Assembly (NCBI GenBank): GCA_036362985.1
Contig: JAYGXS010000001.1
Span: 39,868,385-39,932,384, forward strand
DNA: 64,000 nucleotides
Source: Ligula intestinalis
Lineage: Eukaryota; Platyhelminthes; Cestoda; Diphyllobothriidea; Diphyllobothriidae
Direction: 5' to 3'
Position numbers and translations under genes: made by a program. The stretch's first letter is position 1. Each line of letters begins with the position of its first letter. The notes under the pieces were generated by a model. The model was given only the letters and a program-made list of their open reading frames with translations, made no database searches and had not been told where the DNA came from. Below are positions 9,930 through 22,830 of this stretch, one piece after another.

Positions 9930-10148
9930 TGTGGGGGAGGCCAGCACGCCTATTGACTCGCTTACAACTATTTTGACCGCAGAGGGGACGAAGGTCACGC
10001 AAGCCCACCAGCAGCCAACCTCCGGGAGACCGAATGCGGTCGGCAACGAACGGGCAGGTCAAAGTTCACACGTCCGACACCGATATTATTTGAGGTAGAC
10101 GGCAAGGCTGGCTAACTCCAGACCACCAGACGCAGCTACCACAACACT

Positions 10149-10182
10149 CTGACGATGGAAGCGAGAATGTTTTCTGAACGTC
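10149..10182 (+). ncRNA. Degenerate hammerhead-like motif at PLE end
   Basis: CTGACGA (10149-10155, core CUGANGA with U to C), a weak stem II, then GAAC (10176-10179) in place of GAAA and GTC (10180-10182). It sits where the hammerhead lies in related PLE ends. With GAAA broken it is probably inactive. Confidence 0.45.
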
Positions 10183-10215
10183 AGTTCAAATATACTTTGG
10201 TCCATGAACATGCCT

Positions 10216-13200
10216 CCTCTTCTTCTTCCTTACCTCTGGGAGATGATGAACGAGATAACATATCTGGACCACGAATCTTTCGGTATATAAATTAGCCACC
10301 TCCACCTCCGGTGGTCTGGATTTTGCGTTGTTATTGCAGGGCCTGAAAGTAGGAAAAAAGAGACAGGTGCAGCACTAGTCCGTCTCACTGTAGACACATT
10401 TACATTCAATTCATGGCCACACCACTTGAGGAAGTGATAGGCTTTGTCACTTGCGTCGTCGATTCTTCATGAGGAACAGATGTTTCTAAGCCCAATGTTA
10501 TGCCTTCGCAGAACCCATCATAGAATTTTCAGCGGAGAAGGTGCTTTGAAATTGAAATTGGTAAAACTAACTTCTGTCCATCTGTTGATTCTCGCAACTT
10601 CTTTTACATTCGCTGGTTGCTCCATTCACTAGGGCACCGTGTTGAAGCATTATGCCGTTTGAATATTTTGTGGTTACTTAATAAATTAATAACTCAACAT
10701 GTATTCTAATTGAGTAACTTAAAGAATTGAAGTGTCGTGGTCTAAGACAGGAAGAATGTTTTGCAGTTTTGATTTTAAAATAATAAAAACAAAAGAAGGT
10801 TGCTCCGTTTTGTAAGGTCTCATAAAATGTAGCTGCCGTCTTCAGGAATGGCAGTTATACTCTGTGTATTGTCCGAAGTGGCTGGCTTCAGCCCTTAGAA
10901 TTTTTGAAATGGGTCTCAATATGTGATGTCTGTGATTCGCTGTCACTTGAGGCTAAATATTATTTGGCCCGTATACTGTGTCTGCGTGATTGGTTCATTC
11001 GCGTTAGTTTCTAGCAAGGGTCCGGTGGTTGACCTCGATGGTCAGACAACCAGATTACGTCGGGGTTTTGAATCTGATGACTTCCTCTTCAGATGAAGTA
11101 TGAATATTAGAGTCAGTCAGTTTAATTATATCGGCCACTTGAGCAATATTAAGAGGAAGACGAAAGCTAACTCGCGTAAAATGAACTATTTGTTTTATGT
11201 CTTTTCAGAATATCATAGTCCCATATGAAAAATATTATAACAGTACTCACCGATTCCATTTGAATTCATCTCCGCATCTGATCTATTTTTAAAATTATGG
11301 TTTCTTCTGTGGATTCTATGCCGGTCAGGAATCCACGACTGATACAGAAAATTACTAGAGACGCCTTTCGTAAACGGAAACATCATGTCATCTTCAAGTT
11401 GGTCACCTTATGATTATCGTGCCCATCTGAGTCATCTAAGCATACCTCACATAAAGAATGAAAGAGAACAGTTCCGATTGGCTATGGGCGCTAAATCAAT
11501 ACTTTGAGGCCATGAAACGTCTATGTTTGATTCGAAGGGTTTATTATTTAAACGTGTCTCGATAAACATCCAAAACAAGTTACTTGAGATTGAAAAGGAA
11601 GTAGATGCGATCGCTAGAACAAGGACTTTATTCGCTTGATGTTTCAGATTAATTCGCGTACCCTTCATCACAGGTAAAATTTTGTCTCCACAGAATATAT
11701 AGTGTAGAAATCTCGTCCTTTTCGGCAAAAGTCTCTTGCTGAACTTATAAGGCCCTAAATGTGGTCACTCTTTTCCTGCATGATCGATGCTCAACAATGA
11801 CACCCCAATCAGAAGATGCCTTGGAATCTAACCGTTGAGATTACTCAGCATTTGATAACCATGATTTGCTTTACAGGTCTGTGTTTTCAAATTCTATCTT
11901 TTGGCAGTAGAACTAAACAGATGATGTTAGGAAGGATGTGTTGTTTTAATTTCTGGATGAATGCAAATGAAGAATTAATTTCTGATTGGCACATTGTCAG
12001 CTGATCTTTCGTTGAATGCAAACCTCTGCATAAATATTTCCTTTTTATTCCATAACGACATAAACAGTGATCGCTTGCGATTGATGCGGTAGTCATCATT
12101 TGCAAGCATAGGTTTCATCTCGCGGAAGTTCCAGATTACGGACTTGATAACATGTTTATATAGGTATACTGGATGGAAATTTACTACTCGATGGCTATAA
12201 TTAGTAGCGTGTTTACCGAACACATGAAAATAACTCATCACCTTATGATAATGTTCAAGAAACGCTTCAAGTTATCTAGCAGTAAAACGATAAGCACAAA
12301 CATATTCGGGTAAATTATCAACGATATTGCAAGAAACTTTATTGTATCCTCCTGCACGGAGCAAAAGGTTGAGATTTCATCTAACTCTGCATCTTTCAGT
12401 TTGACATGGCAGCATCGACTCAGTCTCCATGCGTACTAAGATGCATTTAATCCGGAGAGTTGATAAGCTCTCTTGATATTCCTGGACGCTGTCTAGGGAT
12501 GACAGAGCTAAAAGCATGCAGTGCATGCGAGGAAGGAAACGACACTCGAGTGGACCAGACAGATTAGCTCCTTAAAGTTTCTGTAAATAATGCGCAAAAT
12601 TGGATTCCTGTTAATATTCAGCACACATTCAAGTTTAAGCCTCCTCAGCGCACTATTTCTAAAAACTATGACGCAGTAAATCGGTTAGTCTGAAATAAAA
12701 GTGATTCAATCCTAGCTGTCAGACATGAAATCAAAAGAAAACTCCTAAAATGACAAGCCCTAGTCAGATTGTCTGTTATATATATAACATAAAAAATAAT
12801 ATTTACAGAACACTAGAGTGCAATAAATCATATTAAATGGTCTGATTACACTTCTGTTTGGAACGTAATGCACGCTGACATATACAATCAAGCACAATTA
12901 TTAATTCAGGGTCTTTCAATAACACTGCCTTCGGTTAACGCACCCTGCTTGGTTGTTCAGGAAAGTGCAGCGGATTCTCAAAATTGTGAAATAATAATTT
13001 AATTAAATACCCTTTCCAGCCGAAAAACTCCTTACTAGCGTTTGCTCTACTGATTAGTGTGAATAAAATTATGCAAAATAGGATGATGGCTTCCGACCAT
13101 CTTTTCAGGCATCCGCATAAATTAAACCCTCAAAAATCGGTCTGAAATATGACTGCCGATTTTATTTTATTTTTAATTGAAGCCTAGGGTTGATCATATT

Positions 13201-14214
13201 CAATGAGGAACGTTTAAATGCAGCATTTGCAGCTGTCATATCCTAATGCTTACATTTTGTATAACTTGTGCAAACGAACGCATAATTTACACTTTACCGA
13301 TTAGTTTATTCCATTTCCATTCGAGGAACTCAAAAGTTTCCAAACGACACGTTATGCGCCTTCCCGAAACTATATCATATAAATTTGCATCGTATTATAC
13401 AAACACTACTAAGAAAAATTCCTTCGCTACTGGTCAAGTATGCTCCAAGGGCAGCATTATAAAACTGACAGATACTTACAGTTAGTAGACAATCTCATGC
13501 ACTAAGTTCGGAAACGCAATAAAAGTCATTTGGCGGGAAATCAGCACACTCGGCTTGCCTCTAAACTATCATTACGATATAGTGAGAACTATAAGTAAAA
13601 CAAGTCAGAGTTTGGTTAGGAAATTACTATTAACTAGCATAGAAAAATGTAATTTTCACAAAAATCTATTGCCTCAAGACATGGCAATGAGAAAATTTAC
13701 TGGTGCAATGTGAAATAAAAGTGTGTTTAAGGCATGGGAATGGAAAAGGATGGCAAGTTTATACAGAATAAGTACAAATACAAAATTTTTATAAATTAAA
13801 TGTTTTCCAATAGCATTTAAACATGCAATAAATGTGTCAGAAATGGATGTAGTCACATAAGGTACATTTATTTCCAAATTTTGAATCTTCGGACACATTT
13901 CCGTTTTTAATGCAAGAAAAGATCCTTGCGTGCTTTGTATCAATTTCTATTGACAATTGAAAAAACATTTTCTAGGGAAATCAAATCCCAGCTGGTGAGC
14001 GGAATAAAAATAGATTGACTGCCACACACGGATAAGCTGGCTGTTTACTGAAAAGTTAGATCATGGTTGTACTTGTAATCAAATTCATACCATCTTGTGT
14101 ATGCTGAAAGAACGTTTCGTTTTTCACATTTAAAAAAATTATTTCGAGAGTTAGAGTGCGATGAGTAGCAAACTGTTTTGGAAATGCTACTGAACACTTT
14201 ACGAATTTCACAAC
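10216..14214. other. Mostly unassigned AT-rich DNA
   Basis: No gene was recognised. It contains one PLE terminal repeat at 11596-11680, listed separately. Confidence 0.45.
11596..11680 (-). repeat. PLE terminal repeat with hammerhead relic, copy 3
   Basis: Read on the minus strand: GTGATGAAGGG, then ATCTGAAACATCAAGCGAAT, then AAAGTCCTTGTTCTAGCGATCGCATC. It retains GAAAC and the GCGAATAAA-like block. The core is changed (GTGATGA; cleavage triplet ATC). Confidence 0.55.
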
Positions 14215-14700
14215 TTTGTTTTGTTTGTCCATAAATACCGATTTCGTTTAACCTATTTACCGAAAACTTAGAAATAAAAAATATCTTAAAAGCATTTTCC
14301 TAAAAAATGAGTTCTTAAACATTCCTTTTTTGATAGCTGCCTGTGTGGGTCATGACTTTAGAATCACCCAAACATGTCAACTCATTTTCGAAAAAATGAA
14401 TTTCCACAACAAAAGCCAAAAGCGAATACGACTAAGATTAATTAAAAAACTTTCTCGAACAAGTTTCCTCCATAAAGAGCGCTGTAGTTAGATATTTTGA
14501 ATTCAACTATCTGCGTACGATATGTTTTTTAAAGATAAGTCAAGATCAAAATGGCATATTTTGATCGGTTTTTGATTTCCCTAAAACTTAGAGGAAAAAA
14601 TTGTGCTGTAAATGAAAGAACTTTCATTTCTACGTACACCAGAGCAGTTTTCAATGCGTTCTTTTACTTCAGGGTAGTGTTCTTTGATTTTAATTGGACA
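14215..14700. repeat. Diverged AT-rich repeat, copy 1 of 2
   Basis: It resembles about 17085-17560 in the same orientation. The clearest shared block is GAAAAAATGAATTTCCACAAC followed some 40 bases later by TTAAAAAACTTTC, against GAAAAATGGACTTCCACAAC and TTAAAAAACTTTC. The rest is weakly alignable by eye. No coding was recognised. Confidence 0.35.
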
Positions 14701-17084
14701 ACAGAGTGATCCAAAATATCCTCCAATATCATTCAACATGATAATCTTCTATTCTTCATTTTGAAGTTTTGATATTTATTGATTTCCATCTATATTTTGA
14801 CAACATTTGGATGGATTTAGTTTACGAGGTTAATTAAAAAACATATGACATGTCGAGGGAGGCCATCTAAAGTCAAATTGACCTGCTAATTTCGGCGTAG
14901 TTAAACACATTTTTGCGTCTTTTAAGCTTATTGTTTATATTTAGGGCACCAAACTTAACATAGGTGTAGAGCAAACACTTTTTAACTCGATTCATCAAAC
15001 ATTTTTCTACTCAAGTCCTGTATCTTGTAAGTACACTCACCTCAATTTCATGGACGCAAAACAAAATTTACTCTGTAGTGAACAAATATAATTAAACTTT
15101 TTCTGCTCTTTGTGAATGTTTTTTATACTTCAGCACACACAAATATGAATATTTTCTCCGCAGTGCTCAATAGCATAGGACGTTTCTTGGTAATCAACAA
15201 ACGTTGGATTTCGCCCATTTTTGCCTATTTTTTCTCAACGTATACTGAACTGAGCGGAATTCAATTCTAGTAAACAGGATTTTGCGCCTCAATCCAACCC
15301 AATGAACTTCATAAACGACCTCAAGTTTGTGTTAAATCCCCCACTCCTAAACTTTTCATCAGATATGTCACTTACTGTAGAAGTAGAAATAAACCCGGAT
15401 GAAAAATATAAATAAAATTTAAAGTTTTTAAACCACCAAATCGTTCCTTCAGGCACGGAATCGGATAAAAATGAAATTTGCCTGCAAAAAAAGCATAAGT
15501 CGTATTTAGTATCCTTTCCAGGACTCATCACTGCAAATACATCTTGCATAATTAAGGCTTACCTCGTGATTCTGATTGGCGCAAAAGACTGAGAAGTAAG
15601 TCAGTCGAAAGCCAGGGTATTATCGCACATTGATTGTACTCCAAATTCACAAATATTGCAATTTCATTTAGATACTCTACTATTTTTGCAGGAACATTCA
15701 ATACTTTCTAAAGTTAATGAGTTTTGGCGTCTTCGGTAAAGCTCGAGGAAGTCGTTCATGTGCTCACTTTGCTCGCAGCGCATTGATTCAGTTGACGCTG
15801 CGTCTTGCGACATTTATCATGAGTTATTTGTTCATCAGATCCAATGTTACTAAAAAAGGGTGACCTTGAGGTGAGTGCGATTCGGAGTGAGGAAAATAAG
15901 GTATCGACCACGTCCTACAGACTTGTTTATCTGACATGGCTACCGCACTAAGGCCGCGAAGAAGGTAGCTTGGAATTGATTCCTTAAATACGCGTTTTTG
16001 TGTAGCATGCACTCCTTTCTCTAGCTATACTCCAATTTCTCACTAAACACAGACAAGGAAAATCACAGGTCTGCAAAATTACCGAAGAGATACAGGTTGA
16101 CATGAAAATTGCCGGTACTAAGGACGAAGACTAATAACGAGAGATTCCTACACAAAACTTCCTTGTAAAGGAAAAAAAATTTATTGAAAGGATAGTCATC
16201 TGTGCCTGAAGAAAACTGCCCCAGATGTCCGCACATTCATGTCCTGCTGAATTTCTCCCCGCGTCTAACAGCAGTCTGTAAGTGAGCACGAGTCTCAAAG
16301 AAAACAATCAGCACTTCAACTTAAAGTAACAACTTTGACTCAATAAACGTAACGTAGAGTTCTGGGCGGGGTGAAATGTAGCGGACCAGGAGGCTTTGTG
16401 CGCGCGAACGCAGCGGTCCAAAACAACAGACTGGTTGAATACAAAGAGAATCGCTAACTACTGCCGATAACATATCTGTTTGATTAATTTCAAATGTCTG
16501 CTGGATGAAATAACAACCAACAGGCCTATTTGAGTTCGTCTAGAATTGTTAGAAATCGTAGGTCTGTGGGACAAGATTTAGTCAGACTCAAAAGGTTTGG
16601 GCGAAATGCCTCCGTCAAGGCCATAAATGAACAGAACTTCATCAGCATAATTCATAATTGATTTACTATTTTCTGGTTTAACGTTATCTAAATGTTTTTG
16701 AGGACACAACAGATTTGAGGTAGTTTTGACAGAAATATTTTCCCGTTTTGCTTGAATATATTGTTTTGAAAATAAAAAGGCATTATGATTTCTGCAGATT
16801 TATAATAAATCTTTTTTTTAGGGCCAGATTTCAGCTAGAATATACGAATATATCTCCAGTGGCATAACGAACTGTGGGATTTCATTAAATCGTTAACTGA
16901 CCAGTGTTCCTGGGCAGGAGTGAAATGCCAAATATCTTTGTTTAGACCTACCAATTTTTTTAAAAGAAGGTGACAGAGCCAAAAACGTAGAAAATAACTT
17001 TTACTAGGAACAAAAGATTTATAGATCATTGTGACGTGTAATAGCGAACAAACCACTTTATGTATATTGCAATAACTTTTCCTT
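14701..17084. other. Unassigned AT-rich DNA
   Basis: Nothing was recognised beyond short random-looking frames. Confidence 0.4.
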
Positions 17085-17560
17085 CGTCAAATTTCTTGAT
17101 ATTTATTTTCGGTATGGAATTACAATTCATTTTAAATCGTCATTGAACACCTCGCAAACGTTTAATGATTTCCCGGGTTTTCAAGTTTTTTCCGTAAAGC
17201 TAGCTTCTGTTCGTTGCGCTTTTTAAAAGTATTTACCAACGAAGCGCGTTTTTTGACATTCTCTCTGAAGAAGGTGGCCATTGGATGATATTCCGAGAAA
17301 CTTAATGAGAAAAATGGACTTCCACAACAGAATTTGAATAGTGTTATGCATAAAGTCACTTAAAAAACTTTCAATAATAAGTTGAATCTTTGAAAATCAT
17401 TGTATTTAGATTGTAAACCGAATAATACTTGTGTAGGTTCCTTTTTCAAAGTTAAAGTCAAAGCCAAAGTGATTTTTTAGAGAATTTTTGATATAATATA
17501 TGCCGAAGATGAAAGTATGTACCTTTCTCTTTGCGTTGAAACCTTAACTGCGATAGTGGA
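17085..17560. repeat. Diverged AT-rich repeat, copy 2 of 2
   Basis: Partner of 14215-14700, direct orientation, about 2.9 kb away. The best-matching block is at about 17305-17370. Confidence 0.35.
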
Positions 17561-19216
17561 TTACTTTCAAACCCGGTGCTAAGATTTTTATTGCGATGAG
17601 GAATGGCCAAGCATAAACCAAGATTTATTGTAAGCTGTATATTTTCTGTCCTCTACCTTTCTAAATCAAGAATTAGCAGAAACTATATCGTGCATGCCTC
17701 ACAATTAACAGACCTCCTTGAACACGTTCATTTCCGCTGTAAATCATACGCGTTTTGTTGACAGTCCCAAGTACCACTGTCGTAAACCAAAATAGACTCA
17801 AATAATTTTCGTACTACGTTTTGTGTCAAGAAACGTCAGAAGTGGCTGAGAATTATGTTTAAGCCCGAAGTCGTTCTTTGTTTGCCTCCTCACACTTGCC
17901 TTTTCCTGATTTTAATCGATTTTTAATCGTTGTCGGTTGAATTAGGGAGTTTTGTAAAGCTTTTTTGCCTATATTAATGTTCTTATGCCTAGAACAAGAT
18001 TTTTTGTCGTCCTATTAAAGAGCATATGAACGTTTTTTTTATATCGGACAACATGGGATTCCACTGTGTTCCTAGTGCAAGCAGCCCTTCCTGCATCAGA
18101 TTGTCAATACTCAAGACGCAACGGCTCTGAGACAGTGCTTGAATCCGCGTACTTCACACAATCCAAAAGATACTGCAGCTCAGTTTCTTGTCCAAAACCG
18201 GCTGGTTGAGGAATGGTTTTGGTGCAAGTTTCATTCACGTCCCAATACAAGCACACGCTTTATAGGATGACCCAGATAAACAAACGCACGGTCTGAGAAG
18301 AGGCTTTCGGGATGAAAACAGTAGTATGATATCATGAAACTCCAACTCGACCTCCTGCTCATGTGCTGTCTGTAGTGCTAGCCAGCCAGTGAGGCGAATG
18401 TAGCGTTATCTGCGAGCCATCCTCTCGTCCCAAAATTAGGAGGCACCAGCACACTTCAACATCAGCAAAATTAGCCATCCTGGGGACAAGCACCTAGGCG
18501 CAATTAATTCCTGAGAACGTTAATCTTGTCGACCTCGCAGCCGCAATTAACTGCCCAGCCCTGAGAAGTTTACATTTCCTGCCGATGACCGCTCCGACGG
18601 CACTGCGGGCGGGGGCGGGAAACGTTTTGTTTGTGGACAGACATAGCAACCGCAGGATGACTCCAGCCTGGAGACTGGGGCCGATGGCTGAGATAGGAGG
18701 CAGGCACGGTACGGTGCCATCGTCACCTGCGCGTGTTTTTTTATGACACTGCTGGCCACAGGATTTGCGCACACACAAAGATGTCAACGCATGGCCCACC
18801 CCAGTGCACCGAATAGCCACCCAAGTTGATCAGACCTGAGGTTACGAGGGCTAAGACGGCAAAAGCCGGTCACCTCAGTGCGTGCATAAAATTGCGACGA
18901 GAAACTGCCACCAAGGGGATTTAAACTAGGAGCCCGGGTCGTTTGGACTGACCACATGACCCATTCGTGTGAATCAGAGGCCTACATAATTGCTAATGGG
19001 AGGCGAAATTCAGTAAACGGGCTTGAAATTAGGGCGTTTTTACGTAAAGCTACAAGGAGGTCGAGCAAGCAGTAGAGGTCAAACAGTTTTGCTAGCAGCA
19101 GGCTAAATAATACAGTCAGGCGCATGAGATCGAAGGAACACAGAAGTACACCATCGGTTATTCTTATAAACAGGAAAACGCACATCCCGAGAAATTTTAA
19201 TTTGAAGGAAGAAATG
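17561..19216. other. Unassigned DNA with a GC-rich part at about 18490-18960
   Basis: No gene was recognised. The GC-rich part stands out from the AT-rich surroundings. GC-rich patches in this window usually coincide with mobile elements, so it may be an unrecognised element, but I cannot name it. Confidence 0.4.
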
Positions 19217-19345
19217 TTGAGAAGAAGAAGACTCGATCGCTGGGACACTATGTTTATTCGCGAATAAACATATTGTCCCAGCGATCGAGTCTTCTTCTTC
19301 TCAATTGCTTCCTGGGACACTGATGTTCGCCTATATGGGACGAGA
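19217..19345. repeat. Palindromic PLE terminal repeat, copy 4
   Basis: Two 44-bp arms, 19217-19260 and 19261-19304, are back-to-back reverse complements with one mismatch and no spacer. The junction falls at TTATTCG|CGAATAA. Each arm starts three to four bases after the position where the hammerhead of copy 1 would cut (GTC|AGGCGAATAA). The hammerhead core itself is absent. The right side continues into CTTCCTGGGACAC like copy 1. Confidence 0.75.
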
Positions 19346-19378
19346 TGTTCTTCGGGATATAAAGGTAGCTTTAATCTG

Positions 19379-20007
19379 TGAAATTTCGAGTTTGGTTACC
19401 AGCTCGTCTTCGGACTGACAAGACATGTGCAATGAACAACTGAAATTTCAAACGAGCGGAAAAAATCAATTTTTATATGATGTGAGACCTGATGGGTTGT
19501 TGTGGCCTCAGTCAGCCTGTGTTGTGCGGCCTTTGTCTCTTCCACCGTTCTTTGAGGTGTTTATAAATACCATCTAACTCAATCTGGCGTTTGATGCATG
19601 AATCGTCGGAGGGCATGGCCTCAACAAACTCTCAGCCATTTTTGGAGGAGTTAACTCTGATTATGCGTGTTTTGTCCCATTTCAAGGTTTGTTCTATGCC
19701 AACGCAATTAATTGCCCCTTCGAACAAATGGTCACGTCTCTTCACGGCCAACTGGTGCTCGTGGATGCATGTGGAGACGGATCTTCCTGTTTGGCCACAA
19801 TATACAGTATCACAAGTTTTGCATGGAATTTTGTAGATGACTTATTTCTTATCGAGTTAGTCAAACCTATCCTTAGGGTGTACTAGCTGGGTGCATAAAG
19901 TAGTCATCGGTTTGTGCGCCACATATATTTAGTGTTTCCGCAGGTGCCTTTCAACCCATTTCTTGTTAGTCCGAAGACGAGCTGCGGAACCAGACTAGAA
20001 ATTTCAC
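19379..20007. mobile_element. PLE group F fragment between outward-facing ends
   Basis: The inverted termini 19379-19423 and 19962-20007 share CAGTCCGAAGACGAGCTG-type sequence and end in GAAATTTCAC. Between them lies a minus-strand GIY-YIG endonuclease relic. Each terminus faces outward, so this is a short head-to-head composite like the larger one at 59.7-61.9 kb. The termini contain CCGAAGA, a GAG...CTC stem and GAAATTTC, which may be a diverged hammerhead (core CUGANGA, GAAA, UUC). Confidence 0.65.
19545..19930 (-). pseudogene. GIY-YIG endonuclease relic (PLE group F)
   Basis: The minus strand reads VAHKPMTTLCTQLVHPKDRF, then IYKIPCKTCDTVYCGQTGRS, then IHEHQLAVKRRDHLFEGAIN, WDKTRIIRVNSSKNG, an in-frame TGA, and EFVEAMPSDDSCIKRQIELD. 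The order (AHKP leader, GIY-type IYKIPC, YCGQTGR, IHEH helix, C-terminal EFVEA) matches PLE endonucleases and parallels the 61.3-61.9 kb copy. The pair of cysteines in CKTC is kept. At least three stops disrupt it, two of them upstream of IYKIPC. Confidence 0.8.
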
Positions 20008-21339
20008 TGACTAAAGTAACATGTATATCCTAAAGAAAATCATTTCCTTCAAACCATCGGTTATGAGAGATCAAATGGCGCTTTTATGTCCATACAGTTT
20101 CAAAAGCGCAGAGGTTCCAGCATTTACGCTTGATGTTTTTCAGCTGAACAACGTATATGGTGGGGAAAATTATTTTAAAAAAAAACCTCACTTTTTCGAA
20201 CCCCATGCCCCTCTCCTCCCATTAACACTTCAGTGGTACGCTGTAATCGTTCACGTGTCATGCATTTCTTATTGCTGGAGTAGGCATACAGAACTTAGGA
20301 CCCACTGTTCAGGTGCTGGTAACTACAGTTCACTAGTGTTGATTTAAAGTGCAGGACACTTTCTGCGGACATCGGTTTTAGAGCAAAAGTTTGGTTATAA
20401 GGATTCTTGAACTGGGTTTCTAATTCTAAATGATTAACATTTTGAGTAAGCATGCAGAATTTAGGACCTATTTACTTTTGTTATTCATTTTAAAACTTTC
20501 TGTTAAAACTGCGTACAAATTTTGTGACCCGGCAGCAAATTCACGAGAAGGGGGTTAATATTTTGCTTTCTATCGCTTTCTGCACAGAGCGCATGCAATT
20601 TTCTGCAAATTTTTATACGGCGTATCATAAGCTGTTTGTGTGCTAACCCCACCAGATGAATATTGAATGAACCTTGTTATGCAGAAGGCAAATTAACCTT
20701 GATTATAGCAAAGTGAATATGAACTACCATCTTTCTGACCTCCATCTTCTTTTTAGGATAAATGAAATAAATCAGCATATGATGATTCCTGTTAAACCTC
20801 ATCTGCGGATTTATATTTACCACAGACTTTTTCAACGTTACTTTCACGTACACAATTCTAGCAAAATACTGAGTCACGAGGAAGTTTCGCCGAACCCTAA
20901 AGTTATTAGCGATGTTGCTTAAACCATATTGAAGTTCCGATTTTAAGAGGCAAGTTTCCTTAAATAAGGTCTTTTGACCTTTCCAAGTATGAGTTGAAGT
21001 CATGTAGGATTTATAAGTGGTGAGGAAGCTACCAACGATGAGAAAATGCATAGCATTACTGTCACAAATCCGCATACGATCCAACTGCGTGAAAGTGAGG
21101 ATTAAACGAAAGCAAAAATGGAACCTAACTGTCGATCCTGATATAGATCCATTGCTTGCTCTGCAAAGATTTTCGACTGCTGGAAATCTTTAGTTAATCA
21201 AATAGTGAAAAATTTGCAGCCGCGGTGGAATTTAAAATCCACATAGCGGAGAAGACTTTTGTACAGCCAACGCTCTACAAATGAGATGCGAAGGCACGCC
21301 GAAGTTTTGAGTTTAATCAATTCACCATTACAGATACAG
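20008..21339. other. Unassigned DNA
   Basis: The longest frame (135 codons, 20677-21084 minus) shows no recognisable domain and may be chance. Confidence 0.4.
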
Positions 21340-21575
21340 TTAGGTGACTGTCCAGGCAGGATTTCCTAGTCAGTTATCTAAAATTCACCAGAATGGCTAC
21401 TAGTCTCACTTAACTATAAAGGGGGGGCAGGTTGGTAGATATGAATACGTCAGTTGACCCAATTGTGAAAATTTCGTGGCCTCGGGGTGTAAGTTCGAAT
21501 CCCACCGAGGCCGCGAATTTTTCACAGTTGGATCAAACGAATTATTCAAATCTACCAAACTCCCTACTTATTCTG
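21340..21575. mobile_element. Foldback SINE, family B
   Basis: A minus-facing 5' region (about 21340-21445, complement of GGAAATCCTGCCTGGACAGT, compare 63620-63650) is followed by a minus-facing tail (GTTGACCCAATTGTGAAAAT) and then a plus-facing B box and tail (TAAGTTCGAATCCCACCGAG, GGCCGCGAATTTTTCACAG). The arms about 21420-21478 and 21515-21575 are inverted. The tail runs straight into ATTCAAATCTACCAAACTCC, which resembles the element's own start at 63565, so head and tail are joined. Confidence 0.6.
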
Positions 21576-22830
21576 GAAATCTGCTTGGATCTCGAATGAA
21601 ACCTTGGGCATCGGATGATCATCCCTTGTATTTGGTCCTGACTTAGCTCTCACTCACGTCTGGGCAAACGATAAAAGTTAAGTAAACTGAAACCTTAGGC
21701 TACAAATATGCATAGTTGGAGATATACAAACAAACAAGGGAGACTTGTGACCTCGTGATCCGTTAGGTCATGCAGGCTAATCTCCAGAAAGCATAATTAA
21801 GTAAATAAAAGAGCAAAAAACAGTTATCTTAAGTAACTAAAATAAAAAATAATTCCACCAGAGAGTTACCGTATTGACTGACTGTTGCTGTGTAATTCCC
21901 GCTAAACCAACTGAAGATATAAGCTTGAAGAGCCAAATTTGCTAATCGTGGCCTTTCTATAAAAGACCAGTAAAACTGGGTGCGATGCTGGTGAGGCGTT
22001 TGACTCTTATCTGCAGCATCTGTGGTTATTGAGGCCTGTTAATTGGCTACTAGAGACAGTCAGGGCAGAATAAGTGAACAGTCGCATAATGGTGATAGAT
22101 GATTAAGCACTTGCAAGAAAGGCAAGCTCTAGGCCTATCAATAAGTCAGTGGAATGCGTTGAGAAATGTTAGATTTTGCATCAAAAACGGAGGGCACAAA
22201 CAGGACCCGTTAATTTTCGAGAGAATGGGAACCTCGGGATAACAAAGAGTAGATTAAAAGTCAGCGGTGTGCAGAGTACAAATGGGATTGTCTGGAGGGG
22301 GAAGCTGGCGGATGACTCATATAAAACGCCCGTCATTCTAGAAGATTCTCATACCTTACTAAAGGGCTGGACTTACCGACGAAATGATGGAGAGTGGCTT
22401 ATTCGACTAAATGAGGCTGCGAGTAAATGTAATTAGAAGTAGTAAAGAGATACTTTGAAACCCCACTGCCCTTTTTGAGAAATTTGTTGGCGATATCAGG
22501 TGTTTCTATCTGTTTATTCAAACAACTGTTGGTTCCCAAAAGACAACATAGCAATGGTACATGGTGGGGGCAAAGCCTACGACGGCAAATTTTAAGATAA
22601 AGAAAGCCAATGCACAAACATATGCCTGATTTTTGAAAAAAAAAACATTTTGCTCCAACATGTTCTAAAGATTGTAAGTCAGAACTAAAATGGTTAAACG
22701 ATAGACTGAATGTGGCGACAAAATCACCTGAGAGAAAAAATCCAGGGAAACACCAAGTTAGCTTGATTATTCTTTCTAAGAAATGGAATATACATATTAC
22801 TTTCGCATATGCTTTACATTTTTCATCTAT
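21576..22830. other. Unassigned DNA
   Basis: No recognised gene, repeat or structured element. Confidence 0.4.

Larger units (their letters stand above)
9601..10215 (+). mobile_element. PLE group C 3' fragment (endonuclease end plus terminus)
   Basis: It consists of the C-terminal end of a GIY-YIG endonuclease (from about 9636), a GC-rich tail and a hammerhead-like terminus (10149-10182) followed by AAATATACTTTGGTCC. It is 5' truncated, as is usual for target-primed retroelements. It lies tail-to-tail with the minus-facing terminus at 9516-9600. Confidence 0.65.

Noticed and set aside
18121..18260. 46-codon protein-like minus-strand stretch (DVNETCTKTIPQPAGFG)
   Set aside because: Short, bounded by stops on both sides, and no splice signals checked convincingly; too weak to list.
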